Assembly (NCBI RefSeq): GCF_001983995.1
Contig: NZ_CP019450.1
Coordinates: forward strand, 62,001-126,000
Reading direction: 5' to 3'
Source of the DNA: Halioglobus japonicus
GTDB taxonomy: Bacteria > Pseudomonadota > Gammaproteobacteria > Pseudomonadales > Halieaceae
Length of the DNA: 64,000 nt
Shown here: one piece after another, positions 27,828-35,024 of the stretch
How positions within the stretch are numbered: position 1 is the first letter of the stretch
Layout: each line of letters starts with the position of its first letter
The notes under the pieces: model-generated
What the model saw: only the letters and a program-made list of their open reading frames with translations
Databases searched by the model: none
Told to the model about the DNA's origin: nothing
Program-made: the position numbers and the translations under genes

Positions 27828-29477
27828 ATGACAAAATACACAGCTGTGACCCAGTTCCGCACCGTGCTGGCGTATCTGACCCCGCATCGCGATCGATTGA
27901 TCCTGATACTGGCTCTGCTGCTGTGCGTAAGTGCAGCTTCGATCGTGCCGCCAATGCTCGCAGGGGTGTTCACTCGCGGCCTGCTGCAGCCTGAAGAAGC
28001 GGCTGTTGGGCCATGGGCCATTGTCGGGCTTTGGTTGCTGGTGGCCGCTGTCAAAGCGGGGCTGAGCGCGGCGTCTAGCTATATCATCGGGCAAACCGGC
28101 ATGGAGCTCACCCATGAGCTGCGCCAGCGTCTTTACGAACACATGCAGGTGCTGCCCCTGAGCTACCACCACAGCCAGCGGCGAGGCGATGTGCTCACCA
28201 TTCTCTACGCCGATACCAGTCGCATCAGCCACTTCGTGACAGGCAGTGGGTTGCAGGCGCTCCCGGCGCTGGTGACTTTGCTGGCTGCAATGGGAATGAT
28301 GTTGTGGCTGAACCCTCTGCTTGGCGGTATCGCGATGCTGTTTCTTCCCGGCTACATGCTGGCCATGAAAATACTGGGCCGCCGGATGCGGCCACTGTCT
28401 CGGCGCCTGGTGGATGCCGATAGCGCGAGCTATTCGGTAATGGAAGAAAACCTGGGGATGCTCCCAGCCATCAAAGCATTTAACCGGGAGCCATTGGAGA
28501 ACCGCCGTTTTGGCGAGAGCCTGCAACACCTGCTGGCGGTATCGCGGGAGCGCCTGTGGATTGACTCCCTGTATGGGCCCACGATGAACCTGATCGGCAG
28601 CGCCGGTTTGGTCGGCGCACTGGCGCTGGGTTACCAGCAAATTCAGGCAGGCCAACTTGAAGCACCTGAACTGGTGTCGCTGATGTTCTATGCGATGCTG
28701 ATGATGGGTCCGCTTCAAAGCCTGGCCAATCTGTATGGCCAACTTCAAGCAACAAGGGGGGCAGCTGAGCGCATTGTTGATTTTCTCAATGAGCAGCGAG
28801 AGCCAGAAGATAGCGGCGCAACCAACTTGCAGGCAACAGGCGCGAGCATCGATTTCTGTGAGGTCAGCTTTGCCTATCCGGGGAGCTCACAGGTACTGGA
28901 AGCCTTGAATTTACATATTGATGCAGGCGAAACTGTGGCGATCACCGGGCCCAACGGGGCGGGGAAATCCACCCTCGTGCACCTGCTAATGAGGTTCGCC
29001 GACCCGGACGCTGGCGTGATTCGAATCGGCGGTGTCGATACGCGGGAAGCGACCATAAAATCGGTACGCAATGCTATCGGGTTAGTCGCTCAACGGGTGC
29101 TGCTGATCAATGGTCCTGTGCGGGAAAATATTGCATACGGCAAGCCTGGCGCCTGTAACGCTGAAATCGAGGCTGCAGCGATTTCCGCTCGGGCTGACGA
29201 CTTTATTAGGGCGCTACCAGATGGCTACGACACCGTGATCGGCGATCAGGGGGTGCGCTTGTCAGGTGGCCAGAGGCAACGGCTGGCGCTGGCACGGACA
29301 TTGTTGAAAAACCCTGCGATTCTGATTCTGGACGAGGCAACGTCAATGTATGACGAGGAAGGTGAAACAGCATTCATTCACGAATGCGGCCAATCCCTGA
29401 CAGGCAAAACAGTACTGCTCATCACTCATCGCGAGAGTACGCTGGCACTCGCCGATCGAGTAATACGCCTGAAGTAA
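27828..29477 (+). CDS. ABC exporter (permease-ATPase fusion), likely peptide exporter of the RiPP-like locus
   Basis: 549 residues. Six membrane helices (residues 1-310) are followed by an ATPase with Walker A 'GPNGAGKSTLVHLL', Q-loop 'GLVAQRVLL', signature 'LSGGQRQRLALAR', Walker B 'ILILDEATSMYD' and 'LLITHRES'. There is no N-terminal C39 peptidase domain, so leader removal must be done by another protein. It is converging and nearly adjacent (7 bp) with the radical SAM gene. It is most likely the exporter for the modified peptide, although lipid export by an MsbA-like protein cannot be excluded. Confidence 0.85.
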   Translation: MTKYTAVTQFRTVLAYLTPHRDRLILILALLLCVSAASIVPPMLAGVFTRGLLQPEEAAVGPWAIVGLWLLVAAVKAGLSAASSYIIGQTGMELTHELRQRLYEHMQVLPLSYHHSQRRGDVLTILYADTSRISHFVTGSGLQALPALVTLLAAMGMMLWLNPLLGGIAMLFLPGYMLAMKILGRRMRPLSRRLVDADSASYSVMEENLGMLPAIKAFNREPLENRRFGESLQHLLAVSRERLWIDSLYGPTMNLIGSAGLVGALALGYQQIQAGQLEAPELVSLMFYAMLMMGPLQSLANLYGQLQATRGAAERIVDFLNEQREPEDSGATNLQATGASIDFCEVSFAYPGSSQVLEALNLHIDAGETVAITGPNGAGKSTLVHLLMRFADPDAGVIRIGGVDTREATIKSVRNAIGLVAQRVLLINGPVRENIAYGKPGACNAEIEAAAISARADDFIRALPDGYDTVIGDQGVRLSGGQRQRLALARTLLKNPAILILDEATSMYDEEGETAFIHECGQSLTGKTVLLITHRESTLALADRVIRLK

Positions 29478-29484
29478 ACTTGCG

Positions 29485-30537
29485 TCAGCTTGGGATCAGC
29501 CGGATAAGCTCTACGCCTTTGGGCAGCTCATCAAAGGGCGTATCAGTGTTGCAGCCCTTTTCTGCGTTCTCTTCTACCGCGAGGCAATATATCGGCGCAC
29601 CGTATTGTTCGGGCGGGCGCTCGGCAAAGCCCTGAGCCGCCTGTTCGGCCCGATCACGTGCCTCGACAAACAATGGCGAGGCAGTCCAGATATCTTTTAT
29701 AGAACGCTCATGCAAATTACCGGCCGAACGTTGCAAGTGAATACATGCCTGCACATTGCCATAGGGGTCAATGTCTACTCCCTGAACACCAACCGAACAA
29801 GTCGCGGTGACCGAGCAAGACTGACTCTGCCGCCCCTCAAGTTCCGATTCCAGCAGAGGATTTCGAGAACTGAGCTCAGCACGCACCACATCCCACACGG
29901 CACTGGAAGGTTGCAGCTCCAGTGGCGCAGTATCACCATTGTCTCGAGGGGCAACAGGCCCCTGGCAGCGCAACCGCACTCCAAGGGCATCAGACAATAG
30001 AAACATTTCCGAGATCTGATGCTGATTCCATTTCGTTGGCGTGCACACCATATCTACCCGGAGCCCCGCAGATACCGCCTGCGCGACATTCGCCATCAGG
30101 CGCTCAAAACTACCCGCCACCCGCGTCTGGCGGTCGTGAACTTCGGCATTGGCGCCGTGGAGGGACACTTCAACCTTGTAGGGGTCGACCTCATCACGCA
30201 TGCGCTCGATATTTCGAGCGCCAAGGGAATGGCCGTTGGTGCGTATCGTCGTCGCAAAACCGAGTTCGCGTGTTAGCGCACCAATAGCGAAGAAGTGCGG
30301 GTGTAGCATGGGCTCACCACCCGTCAGCATGAGATACATGGTCTGCATCTCGGCGAGGTCGTGCAGCAGCGTTCGGTATTGCGCAAGGCTCAGGGCCTCG
30401 CCCGGTTTGTCTCTATCGTTGTAGCAGTAGAAACAATCCAGATTGCAGCCGTAAGTAAGCTCAAGGGTGACATCATGGAGAAGGCGTTGCTCGCGAATAC
30501 GGCTGAGCACAACACGGCTATAGTGGTCGGCTGTCAT
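29485..30537 (-). CDS. Radical SAM/SPASM-type peptide-modifying enzyme
   Basis: 350 residues. The N-terminal radical SAM core has C-x3-C-x2-C at Cys31, 35 and 38 ('LTYGCNLDCFYCYNDRDKPG'), which holds the SAM-binding 4Fe-4S cluster, and 'YLMLTGGEPMLHPHF'. The C-terminal part has SPASM-like cysteines in 'CSVTATCSVGVQGVDIDPYG', 'NVQACIHL', then 'APIYCLAVEENAEKGC', suggesting auxiliary clusters. Enzymes of this layout crosslink or epimerise ribosomal peptides. The gene overlaps the PqqD-like gene (ATGA), as expected for a modifying enzyme and its recognition partner. Confidence 0.92.
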   Translation of the reverse strand: MTADHYSRVVLSRIREQRLLHDVTLELTYGCNLDCFYCYNDRDKPGEALSLAQYRTLLHDLAEMQTMYLMLTGGEPMLHPHFFAIGALTRELGFATTIRTNGHSLGARNIERMRDEVDPYKVEVSLHGANAEVHDRQTRVAGSFERLMANVAQAVSAGLRVDMVCTPTKWNQHQISEMFLLSDALGVRLRCQGPVAPRDNGDTAPLELQPSSAVWDVVRAELSSRNPLLESELEGRQSQSCSVTATCSVGVQGVDIDPYGNVQACIHLQRSAGNLHERSIKDIWTASPLFVEARDRAEQAAQGFAERPPEQYGAPIYCLAVEENAEKGCNTDTPFDELPKGVELIRLIPS

Positions 30538-30833
30538 GACTCAGCCTGTTGGCTCACCAGCTCCTGTGCCTGCAATTCAGCGATAAAATGCGCTATATCG
30601 TCAGACGCCCTGGAAAACGTCACTTCGTAATTTGCAGAGACAGAGGTGGCCAGTTGAGCGATCGTAGCGCCCGCCTTTAATTGTTCGAGTAATTCAAGGC
30701 CCAGTTCATTTACCACGACAATCTGGTCGCGATCGAGCTGAATAACAACCCCTTCGCCAGCTACCGCACGGTACCTGGCGCGGGGGGAGAGAGTAAACAC
30801 AAAGGGCCCAGCTATGATCCGAGAGTAGAACAT
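30534..30833 (-). CDS. PqqD-family peptide-binding (RRE) protein
   Basis: 99 residues with the PqqD fold pattern: 'PRARYRAVAGEGVVIQLDRD', 'IVVVNELGLELLEQLKAGAT', then 'FIAELQAQELVSQ'. In known systems PqqD-like proteins bind the leader of the precursor and present it to the radical SAM enzyme. The gene overlaps the precursor candidate's end by about 22 bp and the radical SAM start by 4 bp, so the three are translationally coupled. The start has a weak ribosome site, consistent with coupling. Confidence 0.9.
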   Translation of the reverse strand: MFYSRIIAGPFVFTLSPRARYRAVAGEGVVIQLDRDQIVVVNELGLELLEQLKAGATIAQLATSVSANYEVTFSRASDDIAHFIAELQAQELVSQQAES

Positions 30834-31000
30834 TGTAGAGGCACACTCTTCCCTGGCCCGTTGGGATTGGGCGGCGGCCCACAGGTCGAGGCGGCAGCCT
30901 CCAAGCGTTCAATACTAATCACTTTTGGCGGCTGGTAGGCTTTGCGCACTTTCTGCCCAGCCCCACTGCGAGTATCATTGTCGTGCTTTTGTGTACTCAC
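30812..31000 (-). CDS. Candidate RiPP precursor peptide, 62 residues
   Basis: The GTG at 31000 has GGGAG seven bases upstream and is a better start than the ATG at 31048. The leader is polar and basic, with 'KAYQPPKVISIERLEAAAS'. The Y22-x-x-P25 pattern followed by hydrophobic residues resembles the RRE-binding YxxP stretch of lasso and related leaders. The C-terminal part holds Cys40 and Cys57, a Pro/Gly-rich middle ('CGPPPNPNGPGKSVP') and ends 'CSTLGS' with a C-terminal Ser. STC and CST mirror each other around the segment. Location directly before a PqqD and a radical SAM gene supports the precursor role; the modification is unknown. Confidence 0.75.
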   Translation of the reverse strand: MSTQKHDNDTRSGAGQKVRKAYQPPKVISIERLEAAASTCGPPPNPNGPGKSVPLQCSTLGS

Positions 31001-31037
31001 GTATTCTCTCCCACCTGAACCTTGCTGATGAGCCACA

Positions 31038-33404
31038 CTACCGCGCATTCAGCGCAGGGTCACCCTTTACGTCATAAATCAGCGGCATGAAATCCCGAAT
31101 CACGCCTACATTGGCCGCCTTGGCGGCCGTTGCCGCGTTGCCAATCGATTCATTGGTCTCAAAAAGCCCTTCAGCCAGGCTCATGCCTAGCGTATGCGCA
31201 TCCGCATCAAGCGATGCTCCAGCAGGCGCCAGCGCAGCAATGGCGCCGCCATCGGGGTTGAGCACAAGTGCCGATGCCAACGACAAGTAATTAGGATACC
31301 AGTCGTTGCCCGCGGAACAGGTAAGCGCAGAGAATATCGGGCGGCCAGTATTTGTGAGGCTCGCTGCTGCGCTTTCATTAAAGAAGTTCTCTGAATAGTT
31401 ACCCAGCTGCTGGGTGGAACCGTGACCATCATAAGAGACATAGCCGGAATTCCAGGTTTCAGGGTCATTGAACGCTGTGCGCACGGCGGTGCCACTCACG
31501 TGAACGTTCTGCTCAACCGTAAAGAAGCCGCCCTCGTTGCCCAGGTATGCGCCCTTCTCCACGGTATTGGCAGGGAAATCGCCAGCGGAATCAGCGTTGT
31601 CGGCAAAAAGTACCGCCTTGTCATGCGAGGCGAAGTTGCCGTAAAGCAAATCTTCCTCATAGGCCTGCATTTTCTGCAGATACAGCAAGCCATCTTCATT
31701 AGTCGTTACCGCGATTCGACCTATGGCCAGGTCATTACGGCCATCATTGCCGAGCAATGCGTCATCAGACGCCACGATAGACCACGGAGTTGACACGAAC
31801 CGCACAGGGAGAACGCCATCGCCGTATCCCATCCGGTCTTTCAAATCGAGGCTGCCCTTGCCCAACAGCACCACGTAGGAAGGCACCTGACTCCAGCGCT
31901 TGCGGACTTTTTCCATAAATAACGTCACTGCAGCCGGATCCTTGCGGCCCTGGGCGTATTGGTCGTAGATGTCTTCCAGCCATACAATCTTGACCGCGCC
32001 AAACATCTGACGGCGATAGCTTGCCAATTCCTCAGCAAACTCGGTAAGCGAGCGAGGCGCGATGATCAGGTAATCAGAGCCATTGGAACGCTTCTGCAGA
32101 GAGGACCGCTCATCAATCGCGACTTCAGGAAGTGCAGCTGTACCCTGTTGCATCACCACATAGTCTGCGCCAGCGAGTGCGTCGAAAGAAGCGATAAAAC
32201 CATCGGTGCCGCCGTCCACCACTGCAACGTCCTGCCGCACGGATGAACCACCATCGGCCACTTCATACACACTGATCTGATCGCTAGAAAAGCCAGAGAC
32301 CGACTGGAGGCCTCCCACGGCATTGTGCACGCGTAAAAAACCGTCTTTTGCAACAGGTTGGCGCTGGTAGTCGAGTTCAATGTCATCAACATAAACCCGG
32401 CTTCCGCCATCTGGAATACCTGAAATTGTCAGCGCTACCGTATTGGTGCCATCCATCATAAGATAGTCCTGCACAGCTGCCGCGCTGATGACCACTTCCT
32501 GAAAGCCATCGAAACTTTGCGCTGCCACATCGACACCGTTCAGCGCTACCGTCACATAATGGTCGTCGCCCGTCTGTAATTCGCTGGCTCCACGAAGGCG
32601 CACCCGCAGGTTCGCATTACCAGATACATCGGGATCGGGGGCATCGAATGTAAATTCACGGGTAATAAAGTCGGGAAAACCGGTGCTCAACACATCCCAG
32701 AACCAAAAGTCTGCCTCGGGCTCCTCGGCAACTGCCCATGGGATGTACACCATGTCCGGCTCTTCTTCGAACAACAGGGTCTCTGGGAAGGCAGTCAGAG
32801 CAGTTTCTGCGGGGCCCTCACCCACGGCGACGGCCATTCTCAGCGCACGCTTGCCACCACCGAATTTCAGGTGATAGGCATTTTCGCTCGTGAAGAATGT
32901 ATCGTATGTCTCTGCAACAAATTGAATCGAATCGCCCGCGGCGTCGTAGTACCAGGCCACACCTTTGCGGGCATTACGCAGCACGAGTCTGCCCTGGTCT
33001 GCTCGATCACGGATGCTTGCCTCGGATTTGCCCATCTTCAGTGCAAGCTCGGCAATCGAAACGCTTTGGACCCCGTCACCCTGGGTATATAGCCAAACAT
33101 GTCCCGAGGGCGGCACAGACTCTTTGGCCGAGACAGCAGCAAGATCGCTACCGCGGAAACTATTGCGTGATAGTTTTGCGGGCGATGGCAGCGCTTGTCG
33201 CTCAGCGCGGCTCACTCCCATGCCGTGGGGCTCGCGACGACGCCCTACAAAGCCGCCGCTAATAGCCTGCCACTCGCCCCACGTTGCCTGCTCGCTGCTA
33301 CGCGGTGCTGCCTGTGTACCGGCACTGGCGGCAATCAGGCCGAGCGCCAGCGCCGCTGCGCCGATGCCAGCTCTCGCTGCATTGTACTTGCCTGATAGTG
33401 GCAT
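31038..33404 (-). CDS. Stand-alone C25 (gingipain-type) cysteine peptidase
   Basis: 788 residues from the ATG at 33404, which follows GGGAGAGGTTA and starts a signal peptide ending 'AGTQAA|PRSS'. Residues about 30-420 form beta-rich prodomain-like and jelly-roll-like parts. The C25 core is C-terminal: 'VSYDGHGSTQQLG' carries the catalytic His (about 661), 'FSALTCSAGN' the catalytic Cys (about 696), and the chain ends 'DVKGDPALNAR', as C25 domains usually do. No anchor follows. It is 37 bp upstream of the precursor on the same strand. It is secreted to at least the periplasm, where it could remove the leader or process surface proteins. Confidence 0.88.
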   Translation of the reverse strand: MPLSGKYNAARAGIGAAALALGLIAASAGTQAAPRSSEQATWGEWQAISGGFVGRRREPHGMGVSRAERQALPSPAKLSRNSFRGSDLAAVSAKESVPPSGHVWLYTQGDGVQSVSIAELALKMGKSEASIRDRADQGRLVLRNARKGVAWYYDAAGDSIQFVAETYDTFFTSENAYHLKFGGGKRALRMAVAVGEGPAETALTAFPETLLFEEEPDMVYIPWAVAEEPEADFWFWDVLSTGFPDFITREFTFDAPDPDVSGNANLRVRLRGASELQTGDDHYVTVALNGVDVAAQSFDGFQEVVISAAAVQDYLMMDGTNTVALTISGIPDGGSRVYVDDIELDYQRQPVAKDGFLRVHNAVGGLQSVSGFSSDQISVYEVADGGSSVRQDVAVVDGGTDGFIASFDALAGADYVVMQQGTAALPEVAIDERSSLQKRSNGSDYLIIAPRSLTEFAEELASYRRQMFGAVKIVWLEDIYDQYAQGRKDPAAVTLFMEKVRKRWSQVPSYVVLLGKGSLDLKDRMGYGDGVLPVRFVSTPWSIVASDDALLGNDGRNDLAIGRIAVTTNEDGLLYLQKMQAYEEDLLYGNFASHDKAVLFADNADSAGDFPANTVEKGAYLGNEGGFFTVEQNVHVSGTAVRTAFNDPETWNSGYVSYDGHGSTQQLGNYSENFFNESAAASLTNTGRPIFSALTCSAGNDWYPNYLSLASALVLNPDGGAIAALAPAGASLDADAHTLGMSLAEGLFETNESIGNAATAAKAANVGVIRDFMPLIYDVKGDPALNAR

Positions 33405-33567
33405 TAACCTCTCCCATCGATTTGATAGATCGCACGCTGTCATCCGGACAGCCAAAGCGATCTTGACCCCCAATTATCGTCCCTATCACCTTCCCTGTAA
33501 ACGTTGCTGCGGACCACAAATGCACCGTGATATGATCCGCGTCACACAACGAGCAAAAGGTTGTCAG
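33405..33567. promoter_or_regulatory. Divergent promoter region of the RiPP-like locus
   Basis: 162 bases between the leftward peptidase-precursor-PqqD-radical SAM operon and the rightward kinase-like/S26-like pair. Both must be driven from here. No clear operator palindrome or sigma-70 pair with correct spacing was found by eye. Confidence 0.45.
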
Positions 33568-34464
33568 ATGGAACTCGCCACCTGGGGCGAACAGCACGTA
33601 GATCTCTCGTTCGCCGGCTTCCAGTTCCGCATTGAGGGGCTGACGCAGGAGCAGTGTGCGCCCATCAGGCAGCGCTATGGCTTAAACCCTGATCAGGCGA
33701 GCATCCAACGCTGCCAGGCCACCATTTGTGCCGCTGAAAAGGCTTTTCCGAGGCACTCTATAGAGCGCTATAACGACCCTCAAACCGGCTACAGACAATT
33801 GATTGAAGAAGTTGCCGACTCCAAACTGAGCGTGGAGGGTGTCGACTACCGCGGCGAAATCAGCCTCACCCCCGACGCCGGTGGAGTGCTGTACACCAAC
33901 ACCGCCACCGAGGCCGCTACCTCGGTGGTGTTCGAAAACTTCCTGCGAATCCTCAGCGCACTCATGGCTCTAGAGTTGCGTGGACTGCTGCTGCACAGCG
34001 CCGGGGTCGTCATCAACGACAAGGCGTACTTGTGCCTGGGTCGCTCAGGCGCTGGTAAATCAACCCTCGCCGCCAAAGCACTAGAGGCCGGCGCGACTAT
34101 CCTTAGTGATGACGGTAATCTACTACTCCCCTCCCCAGAAGGCGGCTACGAGGTAGCACCAGTACCCTTCGCCGGAGACCTCGGGCAGACAGCGTGCCAG
34201 GGTAACCGCCCCTACCCCGTAGCGGGCTTGTTCTGGCTGTGCCAAAGCGATGAACTGGCTGTAGAGACCCTGTCTCCGGGGGTCGCCTTCGGCCGGCTGA
34301 TGGCCTGTGCCCCAACAGTGAATTCCCTGCATTCACGCGGACCCCAGCTGGAAGATGTTCTGCTGGAGATTCTTGCGATACTCCCATTTCACCAGCTCAA
34401 ATCGCGGGCAGGGGATGACTTCACGACGATTTATTCCCGCATACTTGAGGCTAACCATACATGA
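33568..34464 (+). CDS. HPr kinase-like protein (HprK-like P-loop)
   Basis: 298 residues from the ATG at 33568, preceded by AAAAGG; the frame upstream overlaps the peptidase gene and is not used. The C-terminal half has 'LCLGRSGAGKSTLAAKALEA' (P-loop) and then 'GATILSDDGNLLL', where the SDD lies as in HPr kinase/phosphorylase. The N-terminal half is unlike classical HprK. Homologues in lasso-peptide loci such as that for paeninodin phosphorylate the C-terminal Ser of the precursor. Here the precursor candidate ends in Ser, so a similar role is possible but inferred. It overlaps the next gene by 4 bp. Confidence 0.75.
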   Translation: MELATWGEQHVDLSFAGFQFRIEGLTQEQCAPIRQRYGLNPDQASIQRCQATICAAEKAFPRHSIERYNDPQTGYRQLIEEVADSKLSVEGVDYRGEISLTPDAGGVLYTNTATEAATSVVFENFLRILSALMALELRGLLLHSAGVVINDKAYLCLGRSGAGKSTLAAKALEAGATILSDDGNLLLPSPEGGYEVAPVPFAGDLGQTACQGNRPYPVAGLFWLCQSDELAVETLSPGVAFGRLMACAPTVNSLHSRGPQLEDVLLEILAILPFHQLKSRAGDDFTTIYSRILEANHT

Positions 34465-34871
34465 CCTCAAGGGCGCATATCGCTGAGGTACTGCGCGAGG
34501 GCGAGGCACTCAAGCTGACTGTCAATGGCGAGTGTATGATGCCCACATTGGGTCCTGGGTCCTGTATTACAGCCCAGAAAGCGAACAAATACCTACCCGG
34601 TGACGTTCTGGTGTTCACCACCAGCCATGACAGTATGCTTGTGCACCGCTTACTTGGCACTCTTCCCGGAGAACGCCTGCTATGCAAGGCAGACCGTGAA
34701 CCTCGGCCAGACGCCCTGCTCCCCATAACCAGGGTCGTGGGGCGGGTTATTGAAATTGAGGGCCAGCCGCTGCGCACCCAGGCCACGAAGCGCCTAACAT
34801 GCTGCTTGGCCTTCGCCTGGCACCTGACCCGGCTAGCCACGGCAAAGCTAGTACCGAGGAAAACCGTTTAG
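34461..34871 (+). CDS. S24/S26-like peptidase-fold protein with Cys at the nucleophile position
   Basis: 136 residues. The S26/LexA-type fold pattern 'VNGECMMPTLGPGSCI' corresponds to the G-x-S-M-x-P motif with Cys25 where the nucleophilic Ser would be. 'YLPGDVLVF' and 'MLVHRLLGTL' follow, and Lys76 in 'LLCKADRE' sits where the general base is expected. There is no N-terminal membrane anchor; the C-terminal end is helical and basic. It is coupled to the kinase-like gene. Such proteins recur in RiPP loci with HprK-like and PqqD-like genes, where their role is unknown. It may act as a thiol peptidase or have lost activity. Confidence 0.75.
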   Translation: MTSRAHIAEVLREGEALKLTVNGECMMPTLGPGSCITAQKANKYLPGDVLVFTTSHDSMLVHRLLGTLPGERLLCKADREPRPDALLPITRVVGRVIEIEGQPLRTQATKRLTCCLAFAWHLTRLATAKLVPRKTV

Positions 34872-35024
34872 TTATCACTAATACCCAGACTCCTCCGGGA
34901 ACCCGCTTCCACTAGATTGTGACCCAATGGCGTGAACGTGCTCACAAACTGTAAAAGCCCCATTTGTAGAAAAGACCGCCGCTGATATAGTTGGAAAACG
35001 CTTATTCGATGAAGCTTGGATACC

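Noticed and set aside
27753..28748. 331-codon minus-strand frame rich in Gln and His opposite the ABC exporter
   Set aside because: Antisense to a gene with all ABC motifs; low-complexity composition and no ribosome site. It is a shadow frame.
31187..31495. Frames opposite the C25 core
   Set aside because: Shadow of the peptidase gene; composition rich in Met, Pro and Arg from reverse reading.
27828..34871. Lasso-peptide biosynthetic gene cluster
   Set aside because: HprK-like and S26-like genes and a YxxP leader fit, but no McjB leader peptidase and no asparagine-synthetase-like McjC is present; the radical SAM enzyme replaces them.
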